From Arthrobacter subterraneus (GTDB lineage Bacteria; Actinomycetota; Actinomycetes; Actinomycetales; Micrococcaceae), in the NCBI RefSeq assembly GCF_900099735.1, contig NZ_FNDT01000005.1:167227-231226 (forward strand): 64,000 nt of DNA, given 5' to 3'. The translations under genes were made by a program, and so were the position numbers. Of the stretch, positions 18,065 to 27,375 are shown piece by piece (positions within the stretch are counted from its first letter, which is position 1; every line of letters starts with the position of its first letter). The notes below the pieces were generated by a model. It was not told the origin of the DNA. It saw only the letters and a list, made by a program, of their open reading frames with translations, and ran no database searches.

Positions 18065-19984
18065 TCAGGTTCCGGGGCCGGTCGCGGTGAGGGCCTCTGC
18101 GGGCTCATCGGGTGCCACTGTCTTCTGCACGGCAAACTGGGTGCGGTGAAGCTCGGCATACCGGCCCCCTTGAGCAAGCAGCTCCTCGTGGGTGCCCCGT
18201 TCGGCGATGTGCCCGTCCTCGATCACGAGGATCTGGTCCGCACTGCGGATGGTGGACAGCCGGTGGGCAATCACCAGTGCGGTCCGTCCTTCCAGCGCCT
18301 CGGTCAGCGCCGCCTGGACGGCAGCTTCCGACGTCGAATCCAGTGCGGCGGTGGCCTCGTCCAGGATCACGACGCGCGGCTGGGCGAGAAGGAGCCGCGC
18401 GATGGTCATCCGTTGCCGCTCACCGCCCGACAGCCGGTAACCACGTTCACCCACCATGGTGTCCAGCTGGTCCGGCAACGACCGGATCAACGTTTCCAGC
18501 CGGGCCCGGCGAACTGCGTCCCAAAGTTCCCCGTCCGTGGCATCCGGGCGTGCCAACCGGAGGTTGGAGGCAATAGTCTCGTGAAACAGGTGGCCATCCT
18601 GGGTCACCATGCCGAGTGTCTGCCGCAGCGACTCGAACGTCGCATCCCGGACGTCCATTCCTCCGATCCGGACCGCACCGGAGTCGACGTCGTACAGCCG
18701 CGCGAGCAACTGCGCGATGGTGGACTTGCCCGCTCCGGAGGTTCCCACCAGCGCAACGGTCTGGCCCGGTTCGATGCGGAAGCTGACGCCGTGCAGAACC
18801 TCCTCACCCCCGCGTGTGTCCAGGGTCGACACCTCTTCCAGGGAAGCGAGCGAAACCTTGTCCGCAGACGGGTAGGCGAAGCGGACCTCGTCGAACTCGA
18901 CCCCCACCGGACCGTCCGGGATGCTGCCCGCTCCCGGCTTCTCCTTGATCAGCGGGTCAAGGTCCAGCACCTCGAAGACGCGCTCGAAGCTCACCAGTGC
19001 GCTCATGATCTCCACCCGTGCGTTTGCAAGGGAGGTCAGCGGCGCATACAGGCGGGTCAGCAGCAGCGCGAGCGTCACCACCTCGCCGGTGTCCAGGGCG
19101 CCGCCGAGCGCCAGGGAACCACCTAGTCCATAGACCAGAGCCAGGGCGAGCGCCGAGACAAGCATGAGGGCCGAGAAGAACACCCACTGGAGCATGGCCA
19201 TCCGGACGCCGATGTCCCGAACCCGTGCTGCCCTGGCCCGGAACTCCTCCGACTCCTCATCGGGGCGTCCGAAGAGTTTCACCAGTGTGGCGCCCGGCGC
19301 GGAGAACCGCTCGGTCATCTGCGTGCTCATGGTGGAGTTGTAATCTGCGGCTTCCCGCCGCAGGGATGCCAACCTGCTTCCCATCCTTCGCGCGGGCAAC
19401 AGGAAGATGGGCAGCATGATGATCGCAAGCACTGTGACCAGCACCGAGGTGCTGAGCATGACAATCAGCGTCAGGATCAGCGCCACCAGATTGCTCACCA
19501 CCCCGGAGAGGGTGCCGCTGAAGGCCTGCTGGGCCCCGATGACGTCATTGTTCAGCCTGCTCACCAGCGCTCCGGTGCGCGTTCGGGTGAAAAAGGCAAT
19601 GGGCATCTTCTGGACGTGGTCAAAGACAGCCGTGCGCAGATCCAGGATGACGCCTTCCCCGATCCGCGCGGAGTACCAGCGCGTCAGCAGGCCCACCCCG
19701 GTATCCGCGACGGCCACAAGCGCAATGACGACGGCGAGCCAGATGATGGTCCCAACCGGCGCCTCCGCGATGATCTCGTTGACCACCTGGCCGGCCAGGA
19801 CAGGAGTTGCGACCGCGAGGAACGCGGACACCACGGACAGCGCGATGAACAGGATCAGCTTGACCCGGTAGGGCACAGCGAAGGACAGGATCCGCTTCAG
19901 CGTCTCCTTTGAGAATTTGTTGCTGCCGTTCTTGGCGGAGGAGATCCGGTACAGGGAACTCCAGGCCGCGCCTTCCATGCTCAT
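18065..19984 (-). CDS. ABC transporter, fused permease and ATPase (exporter type)
   Basis: A 639-residue half-transporter of the MsbA/BmrA exporter class: six-helix transmembrane domain (about 30-345) then ATPase (about 375-605). Walker A GTSGAGKST, signature LSGGERQRM, Walker B VVILDEATAALD and the H-loop IAHRLST are complete. The half-transporter should form a homodimer and export lipids, peptides or drugs; the substrate cannot be read from sequence. The insertion LASLEEVSTLDTRGGEE before the Walker A core is a little unusual. GGGAGG upstream of the ATG at 19984 fixes the start. Confidence 0.92.
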   Translation of the reverse strand: MSMEGAAWSSLYRISSAKNGSNKFSKETLKRILSFAVPYRVKLILFIALSVVSAFLAVATPVLAGQVVNEIIAEAPVGTIIWLAVVIALVAVADTGVGLLTRWYSARIGEGVILDLRTAVFDHVQKMPIAFFTRTRTGALVSRLNNDVIGAQQAFSGTLSGVVSNLVALILTLIVMLSTSVLVTVLAIIMLPIFLLPARRMGSRLASLRREAADYNSTMSTQMTERFSAPGATLVKLFGRPDEESEEFRARAARVRDIGVRMAMLQWVFFSALMLVSALALALVYGLGGSLALGGALDTGEVVTLALLLTRLYAPLTSLANARVEIMSALVSFERVFEVLDLDPLIKEKPGAGSIPDGPVGVEFDEVRFAYPSADKVSLASLEEVSTLDTRGGEEVLHGVSFRIEPGQTVALVGTSGAGKSTIAQLLARLYDVDSGAVRIGGMDVRDATFESLRQTLGMVTQDGHLFHETIASNLRLARPDATDGELWDAVRRARLETLIRSLPDQLDTMVGERGYRLSGGERQRMTIARLLLAQPRVVILDEATAALDSTSEAAVQAALTEALEGRTALVIAHRLSTIRSADQILVIEDGHIAERGTHEELLAQGGRYAELHRTQFAVQKTVAPDEPAEALTATGPGT

Positions 19985-20012
19985 GGATGCCTCCCGTTAG
20001 TGGACTTCAAGC

Positions 20013-21086
20013 TTAGGACCCGGGACTGACGCGCGAAGTCCGTGCCCGTGAATCCTCGCGGGCCTGTCCGCCCAGAGCGTCATTGACACGCGGGAGGACC
20101 TCCGTTCCCAGCAGCTCAATGGACTCCAGAACCTGAGCCTGCGGCACGGAAGAAAAGTCGAGCTGGAGGATATGGCGGTCGTGGCCCATCCCAGCATGCG
20201 TGAGAACGATTTTCTCCGCCACCTCCTCGGGATTTCCCACATAAAGGGCTCCCGTCCGCGCCGCCTGCATGTTGTACGTGACCCCGCTCGGCTGCGGGAA
20301 ACCGCGTTCGGCCGAGATGCGCGTCATGGTGTCGAGCCAATACGGACGGAACGTGTCCTTCGCGCCATCCCGGAGAACCAGCCCGACGCCGCTCACCCCG
20401 ATCCGGGGCGCGGCACCCGCTGCGTCGTTGAACTGTTCCCGGTACAGCGCCGCGTGCTGGGTGAAGTTGTCCACCGCGCCGCCCAGCAGGGCGTAGATGA
20501 CCGGGGTGCCCAGCCGTGCGGCCCGTACGGAGGAGGCGGGCGTTCCTCCGGTGGCAACCCACACATCCAGCTTGTCCTGCAGCGGGCGCGGCAGAATCAG
20601 CGCGTCCTGCAGCGGTGGCCGGAACCGGCCTGACCAGGTCACGCGTTCCTCGTCGTTGAGGTGAAGCAGGAATTCGATCTTCTCGTTGTACAGGGCGTCA
20701 TAGTCCTCAAGGGCGGCCCCGAAGAGCGGGTAGGACTCGATGAAAGACCCCCTGCCGGCCGTCAGCTCCGCCCGTCCGCCGGAAAGGAGATCGAGTGTGG
20801 CGAACTGCTGGAAGACCCGCACCGGGTCCTCGGTGCTGAGCACCGTCACTGCGGATCCCACACGGATGGAGGTGGTTTGCGCTGCCGCTGCAGCCAGCAC
20901 GGGCACGATCGAGGACACAGCGTAATCCGGACGGTGGTGCTCTCCGATGCCGAAGTAGTGCAGGCCCACCTCGTCGGCCAGCCTCGCCCGCTCCAGGAGG
21001 TCCGCCATCCTCTGGCCGGGTGACACCCGCTCACCGGTTACCGGGTTGGGGTGGATGTCGCCGAAGCTGAAGATGCCGAGTTCCAT
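20013..21086 (-). CDS. LLM class flavin-dependent oxidoreductase
   Basis: A 357-residue luciferase-like monooxygenase (FMN/F420 TIM barrel). It starts MELGIFSFGD and shows the family stretches GLHYFGIGEHHRPDYAVSSI, VGSAVTVLSTEDPVRVFQQFATLD and GRAELTAGRGSFIESYPLFG, and the late RTGALYVGNPEEVAEKI. The substrate is unknown; the subgroup is close to proteins annotated as luciferase-like or alkanal monooxygenase-like. The ATG at 21086 was chosen; an in-frame TTG at 21098 is possible. It lies between an ABC transporter gene and fdhD on the same strand with no visible functional link. Confidence 0.88.
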   Translation of the reverse strand: MELGIFSFGDIHPNPVTGERVSPGQRMADLLERARLADEVGLHYFGIGEHHRPDYAVSSIVPVLAAAAAQTTSIRVGSAVTVLSTEDPVRVFQQFATLDLLSGGRAELTAGRGSFIESYPLFGAALEDYDALYNEKIEFLLHLNDEERVTWSGRFRPPLQDALILPRPLQDKLDVWVATGGTPASSVRAARLGTPVIYALLGGAVDNFTQHAALYREQFNDAAGAAPRIGVSGVGLVLRDGAKDTFRPYWLDTMTRISAERGFPQPSGVTYNMQAARTGALYVGNPEEVAEKIVLTHAGMGHDRHILQLDFSSVPQAQVLESIELLGTEVLPRVNDALGGQAREDSRARTSRVSPGS

Positions 21087-21115
21087 ACTGCTGTGCAACC
21101 CCGGACCGGGTACCC

Positions 21116-21958
21116 CTATTCCGGGCTCGGATCAGCTTCGATGCGCCGCGGATGGGTGTAGCAGTTCAGGGTCCGCCCTCGGCTGAATCCCACCAGCGTG
21201 ATGCCCGATTCCTCCGCCAGCTCAGCAGCCAGCGACGACGGCGCGCTCACCGCGGCGAGCGTCGGGATGCCGGCGAGGTGTGCCTTCTGGACGAGCTCGA
21301 ACGAGGCACGCCCGGAGACCTGCAGGATCATTCCCCGCAGCGGCAGCATTCCGCGCCGCAGCGCCCACCCGACCACCTTGTCCACCGCGTTGTGCCGTCC
21401 GACGTCCTCACGGAGGCAGAGGAGCTCCCCCTCGCGGCTGAAGAGACCCGCGGCGTGAACGCCACCGGTCCGGTCAAAAAGCTTCTGGCTGGTCCGCAGC
21501 CGGTCCGGCAGGGAGGCGAGGACCGACAGCTTCACTGTGCCGTCGTCGTCGTGCACCTCAAAGCGGGCCGATTTGCGGACCGCATCGATCGAGGCCGTCC
21601 CGCAGATACCACAGGAACTGGAGGTGTAGACGTGGCGTTCCATGGAGGTGTCCGGCAGGGCAACGTCCGGCCGGAGCTGTGCCTCGACCACGTTGAAGGT
21701 CTGCCGGCCTTCCTCGTCAACCCCCGCGCAGTAGCGAAGCGCCAGTATCTCTCCCGGCTCCGCCACAACGCCTTCGGAGACGAGGAAACCTGCCACGAGG
21801 TCGAAGTCGTCGCCTGGAGTGCGCATGGTCACGCTGAAAGCCCGGCCGCCCAACCGGATCTCCAGCGGTTCCTCACCGGCCAGCCGGTCTTCCCTGTGGC
21901 TGGCAGCGCCGTCCAGCCGGTAACGTGTGATTCGGCGCCGATCCATTACTCGCGTCAT
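21116..21958 (-). CDS. fdhD: Formate dehydrogenase accessory sulfurtransferase FdhD
   Basis: A 280-residue sulfurtransferase that passes sulfur from IscS-type donors to the molybdenum cofactor of formate-dehydrogenase-type enzymes. The essential CxxC loop is seen as SSSCGICGTASI, with TPGDDFDLVAGFLVSEG, REDVGRHNAVDKVVG and SGRASFELVQKA, all diagnostic of FdhD. The ATG at 21958 has AGGA eight bases upstream. It is divergent from the molybdopterin oxidoreductase gene at 22113, which it presumably serves; the 154-base gap should hold both promoters. Confidence 0.95.
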   Translation of the reverse strand: MTRVMDRRRITRYRLDGAASHREDRLAGEEPLEIRLGGRAFSVTMRTPGDDFDLVAGFLVSEGVVAEPGEILALRYCAGVDEEGRQTFNVVEAQLRPDVALPDTSMERHVYTSSSCGICGTASIDAVRKSARFEVHDDDGTVKLSVLASLPDRLRTSQKLFDRTGGVHAAGLFSREGELLCLREDVGRHNAVDKVVGWALRRGMLPLRGMILQVSGRASFELVQKAHLAGIPTLAAVSAPSSLAAELAEESGITLVGFSRGRTLNCYTHPRRIEADPSPE

Positions 21959-22112
21959 CGAGGTTGTCCTTCGTTTAGGTCTGGACTGAGCCTAGTTGAC
22001 GCTCCGGCAGCCCAGCTACCGGAGTTCGTTGTACCCATAAGGGCGGCTCCTGAGCGACAATGGATCAGGTAGGACCACTCAGCGCTGAGAAGCGGCCAGA
22101 AAGGATGCGCCC

Positions 22113-24476
22113 ATGACACGCTCCAACCCTCCCGTCGAGGAAGCAGACGAGAACGATCTCGACGTCAGCAAGCCCAAGGACTGGGCGGCAGGATTGCCCG
22201 GTGTGTATCACTCGATGCAACCGGCGTTCAAACACATGGGCGTCGAACGCAGTGTACGAACCCTGCTCCGGATGAACCAGAAGCAGGGCTTCGACTGCAT
22301 GAGCTGCGCGTGGCCGGACCCGTCGGACCACCGCAGCACCTTTGAATACTGTGAAAACGGCGCCAAGGCTGTCACGTGGGAAGCAACCCCGGTGACGGTG
22401 TCCTCGGACTTCTGGGCGGAGCATTCCATCACGGAACTGCGGGGACGTTCCGAGTTCTGGCTGGGCATGCAGGGCCGGCTCACCGAGCCCGTCTACAAGG
22501 CAGCCGGCGAAGACCACTACCGGCCGATCGGCTGGGACAGGGCGATCACGCTTGTTTCCGACAAATTGAAGAGCCTTGGGTCCCCGGATGAGGCAGCGTT
22601 CTACACCAGCGGCCGCGCCTCCAACGAGGCGGCCTTCATCTACCAGCTTTTCATCCGCGGGCTCGGCACCAACAACATGCCGGACTGCTCGAATATGTGC
22701 CACGAATCCTCCGGCGTGGCCATGAGCCAGACGATCGGCATCGGCAAGGCCACCGTCGCCTATAACGACTACCTCAACTGCGACCTGATGATTGTCATCG
22801 GCCAGAACCCGGGAACCAACCATCCCCGCATGCTGAGCGCAATGGAGAAGCAGAAGGAAAACGGGGGCCAGATCGTCGCCGTCAACCCGCTCCCCGAGGC
22901 CGGCCTGCGGCGGTTCAAGAACCCGCAGAAGCCCAAGGGCGTTGTAGGCCGCGGCACCGACCTGGCCGACCAGTTCCTGCAGATTCGCGCCGGCGGTGAC
23001 ATGGCGCTCCTGCAGGCCATCTCCAAGCGCGTCCTTGAAGCCGAGGACAGGAACCCGGGCACCGTGCTGGACCACGAGTTCATCGCCAAGTACTGCGAGG
23101 GGCTGGATGAGCTGCGTGCGCACCTTGCCACCCTGGACGAGCAGACAGTACTGGAGGCCACCGGCCTCCGGTCCGAGGAAATCGACGAACTGGCCGACCG
23201 GTACATCAAGTCGAAAAAGACCATCATCACCTGGGCCATGGGCGTCACACAGCAGAAAAACGGCGTGGGCACCATCAAGGAGATCATCAACCTGCTCCTC
23301 CTGCGCGGCAACATGGGCCGGGCAGGTGCGGGCGCTTCACCGATCCGCGGGCACTCCAACGTGCAGGGCGACCGCACCATGGGAATCTGGGAGCAGATGC
23401 CGGACTCCTTCCTCGACGCGCTCGGCAAGGAATTCCGCTTCGAGCCTCCGCGCGAGCATGGTGTCGATTCGGTGGCGGCAGTGCGCGGGATGCGCGACGG
23501 CGACATCAAATTCTTCCTCGCTCTGGGAGGCAACTTCGTGGCCGCGATGTCAGACACCGCCGCCACGGAATCGGCAATGCAGAACCTGGAGATGAACGTT
23601 CAGATCTCCACGAAGCTGAACCGGTCGCACACGGTTGTGGGAACGGACACGGAGTCACTCATTCTGCCCACGCTAGGCCGTACCGAGATCGATATCCAGG
23701 CAACTGGTCCGCAGTTCGTCTCGGTCGAGGACACAGTGAGCGCAGTACACTCCTCCGAGGGCAGGGTTGAACCGGTGGCACCGGGCCTGCTGTCCGAGGT
23801 TGCGATTGTCAGCCGGATTGCACGCGCCACCCTCGGGGACCGTATCGCCGCTGACTGGCAGGGTTTCGAGGACGACTACGACCGCATCCGCGACCACATC
23901 GCGCACGTGGTGCCCGGCTGTGAGAACTACAACCGCCGGATCCGGGAGAAGGACGGGTTCCTGCTGGCGAACGGACCGCGTGATGCGCGCAAGTTCAACA
24001 CTCCCACCGGCAAGGCCGTGATGACCGTCAACGAGCTTGACCCGCTGGACTGCCCGCCGGGACGCCTCATCCTCCAGACCATGCGCTCCCATGACCAGTT
24101 CAACACCACCATCTACGGCTACAACGACAGGTACCGCGGCATCAAGAAGGGCCGGCACGTGGTCTTCGTGAACCCCGAGGACCTGGCAGAGCTCGGCTTC
24201 AAGGATGGCGATCTGCTGGACGTTCACGGCGAGTATGTGGACGGCAAGGACCGGGCGCTGCGCAAGTTCCGCGCGGTGGCCTACCCCACCGCCCGCGGCT
24301 GCGCCGCCGCGTACTACCCCGAGGCCAACGTCCTGGTGCCGCTGGACGACACGGTCAAGGGAAGCAACACCCCGGTGTCGAAGGGCGTCATTGTCCGTCT
24401 GGAGCGTGCCGCTGACGGTCCCGCCGGAGGCACCAGCGACGAGAACGCTCAGAAGGACATGCCGGCGACGGTCTGA
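22113..24476 (+). CDS. FdhF/YdeP-family molybdopterin oxidoreductase
   Basis: A 787-residue bis-MGD enzyme of the formate-dehydrogenase-alpha-like (YdeP) group. Catalytic fold from about 85 to 640, MGD-binding C-terminal domain from about 660. Cys196 in CSNMCHESSG aligns with the molybdenum-ligand Sec/Cys of FdhF (CARV-U-HGPS). The N-terminus has only Cys62, Cys65 and Cys80 (FDCMSCAWPDP, EYCENG), not the usual four-cysteine Fe-S motif, which is characteristic of this subgroup. Electron partner and substrate are uncertain; E. coli YdeP is linked to acid resistance. The ATG at 22113 is preceded by AGAAAGGA. Neighbouring fdhD, moeA and mobA support cofactor use. Confidence 0.9.
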   Translation: MTRSNPPVEEADENDLDVSKPKDWAAGLPGVYHSMQPAFKHMGVERSVRTLLRMNQKQGFDCMSCAWPDPSDHRSTFEYCENGAKAVTWEATPVTVSSDFWAEHSITELRGRSEFWLGMQGRLTEPVYKAAGEDHYRPIGWDRAITLVSDKLKSLGSPDEAAFYTSGRASNEAAFIYQLFIRGLGTNNMPDCSNMCHESSGVAMSQTIGIGKATVAYNDYLNCDLMIVIGQNPGTNHPRMLSAMEKQKENGGQIVAVNPLPEAGLRRFKNPQKPKGVVGRGTDLADQFLQIRAGGDMALLQAISKRVLEAEDRNPGTVLDHEFIAKYCEGLDELRAHLATLDEQTVLEATGLRSEEIDELADRYIKSKKTIITWAMGVTQQKNGVGTIKEIINLLLLRGNMGRAGAGASPIRGHSNVQGDRTMGIWEQMPDSFLDALGKEFRFEPPREHGVDSVAAVRGMRDGDIKFFLALGGNFVAAMSDTAATESAMQNLEMNVQISTKLNRSHTVVGTDTESLILPTLGRTEIDIQATGPQFVSVEDTVSAVHSSEGRVEPVAPGLLSEVAIVSRIARATLGDRIAADWQGFEDDYDRIRDHIAHVVPGCENYNRRIREKDGFLLANGPRDARKFNTPTGKAVMTVNELDPLDCPPGRLILQTMRSHDQFNTTIYGYNDRYRGIKKGRHVVFVNPEDLAELGFKDGDLLDVHGEYVDGKDRALRKFRAVAYPTARGCAAAYYPEANVLVPLDDTVKGSNTPVSKGVIVRLERAADGPAGGTSDENAQKDMPATV

Positions 24477-24486
24477 TCCCCGCGTA

Positions 24487-24520
24487 CCTGCCGTGGTTCA
24501 GTCAGCTGAACCACGGCAGG
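24487..24520. terminator. Bidirectional terminator between the oxidoreductase and moeA genes
   Basis: A perfect 15-bp stem CCTGCCGTGGTTCAG (24487-24501) / CTGAACCACGGCAGG (24506-24520) with a 4-base loop. It serves the two converging genes. The last codons and stop of moeA lie inside the right arm and loop. Confidence 0.8.
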
Positions 24521-25755
24521 GGCAGCGCTTCGACTTTCTCATCCGGTTCGCAGCCCTGCTCCGGCACAACAAGTACCCCGTCGGCGTCAGCCAGTCCGCG
24601 CAGCATGCCCGACCGGTGATGGACCGTGGGCATGGCGCGCCCGTCCTCGGAGCGGTACGGCACCAACCGCGTGCGGCCCGGCAACGGTTTGAACGCTTCT
24701 CCGGCAAGAACCGAACGTGATTCGGGAAAAGCTGCTCCGCGCAGGCCTGCAAGGAGCGGCGCACCAACAGTTAGCAGCGCCATCATCGCGGCCAGCGGGT
24801 TACCCGGCAGGCCCACGAAGAAACGCCCGTCCGGCAGGTGCGCAAGCAGCGTCGGGTGCCCCGGCCGCATCGCGATGCCGTCGATGATCAGCTCCGCTTC
24901 CAGCACCGTCAGGGCACGCCGGATGTGATCGGCGTCGGACGCTCCAGTGCCTCCGGTGCTGATCAGCACATCCCCCGACGCCCGCGCAAGCGACACTTCG
25001 TCCATGGCTTCTGCACTAATGGCGGCCACCACGTCATCGAGATCATCCCGAGCCCGCGCGACGGTATCCACATGGCCGCCCAGCATCCCGATGAGGCCAG
25101 GCAACTGCGGGCCGAAGGTGTCACGTACCTGACCCGGCTCCGGCAGACCGGATTCAATGACCTCATCCCCGGTCAGCAGAAGGGAGACCCGCGGCGCACG
25201 CAGGACGGGAAGCGTGTCATAGCCGCAGACGGCAGCCAGCGCGATCTGGGCGGGATTCAGCACGGAGCCGGCGGCGATCGCCTGGGTTCCTTCGGCTGCT
25301 TCCTCCCCGGCGGGCCGGATGTGCTCGTTCTCGGTCGGTTCATCGGGACGCGCCCGCTCGTTGCGGGTCAGGACACCATCCTGTACGGCACCATGCTCGG
25401 TGCGGAGGACCCCGGTGGCTCCCGGAGGAACCACACCGCCGGTAAGGATGAAGGTAGCCTGACCAGGCTCGAGCGTCGCGTAACCGGACTTCTTGTGCTC
25501 GTGCGCACGGTGCCACGGGCTCTCGTCCTCCTGGACCGGTGTGATCAGCGTCCACGGGGGTTCACCATTCAGTGCCCAGCCATCCATGGCTGAGGACGCG
25601 TAATGCGGCATCGGCTGCAGGGCCACAACCGGTTCAGCCAGCGTCTGCCCCAGGGCGTCTGCGAGATTCACGGTCTGTGCGGGCTTGGCGGTGGCCGACT
25701 CATACGCCAACCGGCGTGCTTCCTGCCAACTCACCTGGTGTCCCGCGCCGCTCAT
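24502..25755 (-). CDS. moeA: Molybdopterin molybdotransferase MoeA
   Basis: A 417-residue enzyme that inserts molybdate into adenylated molybdopterin. It contains the MoeA N-terminal region (PMPHYASSAMDGWAL), the MPT-binding domain (LLTGDEVIESG, VLISTGGTGASDADH, GIAMRPGHPT, GLPGNPLAAMMALLT) and the C-terminal domain IV. The N-terminal region has a longer acidic insertion than usual near 140-165 (RPDEPTENEHIRPAGEEAAEG). The ATG at 25755 overlaps the stop of the upstream DUF6457 gene (ATGA), and mobA precedes that, giving the operon mobA-DUF6457-moeA. Confidence 0.95.
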   Translation of the reverse strand: MSGAGHQVSWQEARRLAYESATAKPAQTVNLADALGQTLAEPVVALQPMPHYASSAMDGWALNGEPPWTLITPVQEDESPWHRAHEHKKSGYATLEPGQATFILTGGVVPPGATGVLRTEHGAVQDGVLTRNERARPDEPTENEHIRPAGEEAAEGTQAIAAGSVLNPAQIALAAVCGYDTLPVLRAPRVSLLLTGDEVIESGLPEPGQVRDTFGPQLPGLIGMLGGHVDTVARARDDLDDVVAAISAEAMDEVSLARASGDVLISTGGTGASDADHIRRALTVLEAELIIDGIAMRPGHPTLLAHLPDGRFFVGLPGNPLAAMMALLTVGAPLLAGLRGAAFPESRSVLAGEAFKPLPGRTRLVPYRSEDGRAMPTVHHRSGMLRGLADADGVLVVPEQGCEPDEKVEALPLPWFS

Positions 25756-26036
25756 CGGCGGTCCTCGCTGTCGGGAACAGGTGGGCACGCCGAGCCTGCG
25801 GTCTCGAGCGCCGACCGCATGGCGGTGGAACTGTCGGCCTGGCCGATCCCCACCGCCATTCCGGCCGCATACCCGGCGATAAAGGTGGTGAGCGGTGCCG
25901 CAGGACGGACCACCGAGTGCGCCGCCTGGCCGGCCAATGCGAGGATGGCGTCGACGTCGATCTCCGTCCCCTCAAGTTCGAACGTTTCCAGGAGCAACTC
26001 GCTCCACTGCCTGAGCAGGCGATCCCGATCCTCCAT
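25752..26036 (-). CDS. DUF6457 domain small protein in molybdenum cofactor operon
   Basis: A 94-residue protein resembling DUF6457: an N-terminal helix (MEDRDRLLRQWSELLLETFELEG), then VDVDAILALAGQAAHSVVRPAAPLTTFIAGYAAGMAVG. I recall that members usually sit beside, or fused to, the MobA-type nucleotidyltransferase; the exact role is unknown. Here it lies 14 bases downstream of mobA and overlaps the moeA start by 4 bases, so a role in Moco/MGD maturation is a fair inference. The ATG at 26036 was chosen because the conserved region starts there; longer in-frame extension is not supported. Confidence 0.75.
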   Translation of the reverse strand: MEDRDRLLRQWSELLLETFELEGTEIDVDAILALAGQAAHSVVRPAAPLTTFIAGYAAGMAVGIGQADSSTAMRSALETAGSACPPVPDSEDRR

Positions 26037-26050
26037 GGTGAACCTCTCGC

Positions 26051-26626
26051 TTATTTGCCCGCGCCGGGCTCCTCCGCACCGAACTGCAGGGCGTCGGACC
26101 ACGTGTCAATGTCATTGGTTGAGCCTGCGGGAACTTCAACTGGACTCCATGTCACCCTAGCAAGGAGGGCGCGCATAGAAAGATTCCTTACCTCTTTCTG
26201 GTCGACGGCCGCCACGAGGTCCGCCCAGCGGTACAGTGCAGCGAGCGGCTGGTCCCTGCCGCCGTCGTGGGCCAGAACCGACCGGCCGCCGGCACCGGCC
26301 CCGGCAACCAGGGCCGGCAGTGCCCGGCTGATATCCGGCATGTCGCAGGCAAGCAGGAGAACCCAGGGCGCCGGGTCGGCACGCAGATGCGCGACGGCGG
26401 CACTCACGGCCGCTGCCGGCCCACCGAACGGAGGGTCCTCGCGGATCACCTCGTGCCCGGCAGGGACGTCCGGGGTGGAAGCGCCGACAACCACCAGCCG
26501 CCGTGCCGCACCCAGCGACGCACAGGTGCGCGCCAGCAGCGACCGCCCGTCGACCTGGAGAGAGGATTTGGCCACACCCCCCAGGCGGGAGGAGCGTCCG
26601 CCGCTCAGCACGACGGCGTCGAACAT
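26051..26626 (-). CDS. mobA: Molybdenum cofactor guanylyltransferase (MobA-like NTP transferase)
   Basis: A 191-residue nucleotidyltransferase of the MobA/IspD-like fold. The GTP-binding N-terminal loop LSGGRSSRLGGVAKSSL, the catalytic acidic segment LACDMPDI (about residues 90-97) and DQPLAALYRW are the MobA hallmarks. It should attach GMP to molybdopterin to give MGD, the cofactor form needed by the oxidoreductase at 22113. The ATG at 26626 has GGAGAATTG upstream. It is the first gene of the mobA-DUF6457-moeA operon. A role in MocA-type cytidylylation cannot be excluded. Confidence 0.85.
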   Translation of the reverse strand: MFDAVVLSGGRSSRLGGVAKSSLQVDGRSLLARTCASLGAARRLVVVGASTPDVPAGHEVIREDPPFGGPAAAVSAAVAHLRADPAPWVLLLACDMPDISRALPALVAGAGAGGRSVLAHDGGRDQPLAALYRWADLVAAVDQKEVRNLSMRALLARVTWSPVEVPAGSTNDIDTWSDALQFGAEEPGAGK

Positions 26627-26664
26627 CAATTCTCCGGCGACCCTGCCGGCGGGAGGCCGGCCGC

Positions 26665-27165
26665 TCACGCCGCGTTGTCTGCGGGCAGGAACTCGCTCCA
26701 CTGCGGTGAGGGCTTTTCCAGCTCGCGGATCTGCCAGAAGGATCCACGCGGTGGCTTCGGTGCGAACCTGAGCGTCCATCCCAGCGCGGCGAGGGTCTTG
26801 TCTCCCTTGACGTTGTTGCAGCGAAGACAGCAGGCCACAAGGTTCTCCCAGCTGTCTTCTCCCCCGCGGGAACGCGGCATCACATGGTCGATGGTTGAGG
26901 CGGTCTTCCCGCAGTACGCGCACAGGTGGTTGTCACGGCGGAGAACTCCACGCCGGGTCGCCACGGAGCCGGAATGATAGGGGATCTTCACATACCTGTT
27001 GAGCAGGATGACCGACGGACGGGACAGGACTTCGTTTGGCCCCACCACGGGATCCTCGCCTTCTGCGACCACGCTGGCTTTGCCTGTGAGCACAAGGACA
27101 AGCGCCCGGCGGAAGGTCACTACCGCCAGCGGTTCATATCCAGCATTCAGAACGAGAGTGCGCAT
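26665..27165 (-). CDS. HNH endonuclease-family protein
   Basis: A 166-residue protein common in actinobacteria, starting MRTLVLNAGYEPLAVV, with a C-terminal HNH core: CAYCG zinc knuckle (about 90-94), TIDHVMPRSRGGEDSWENLV and CLRCNNVKGDKT. Cys pairs and the DH/N/H pattern are intact, so nuclease activity is possible. The biological role of this housekeeping family is not established. AGAGGA six bases before the ATG at 27165 fixes the start against an ATG at 27171. It lies 38 bases upstream of mobA on the same strand and may be weakly co-transcribed. Confidence 0.9.
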   Translation of the reverse strand: MRTLVLNAGYEPLAVVTFRRALVLVLTGKASVVAEGEDPVVGPNEVLSRPSVILLNRYVKIPYHSGSVATRRGVLRRDNHLCAYCGKTASTIDHVMPRSRGGEDSWENLVACCLRCNNVKGDKTLAALGWTLRFAPKPPRGSFWQIRELEKPSPQWSEFLPADNAA

Positions 27166-27321
27166 GCACATTCCTCTTTGCCGTCCATAGCCCAAGGGGT
27201 TCGTAGACCCCTGACGCCCCTGAAGCTACAGCGAGGGTACTTCGGATTGACAGTGCAAGAGTAAGCCGTTCCGGCGCTGATTCGTCAATCGCCGCACGGG
27301 CTCATGACCATCAGCACAGAC

Positions 27322-27357
27322 AAAAGCGCCCCCTGCCGCACTGGCAGGAGGCGCTTT
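27322..27357 (-). terminator. Terminator of the NlpC/P60 genes
   Basis: On the minus strand AAAGCGCCTCCTGCC pairs with GGCAGGGGGCGCTTT around a 6-base loop and is followed by TGTCTG. It is a classic intrinsic terminator 18 bases after the stop of the gene at 27376. Confidence 0.75.
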
Positions 27358-27375
27358 GTCACTCATGAGGCTGAA

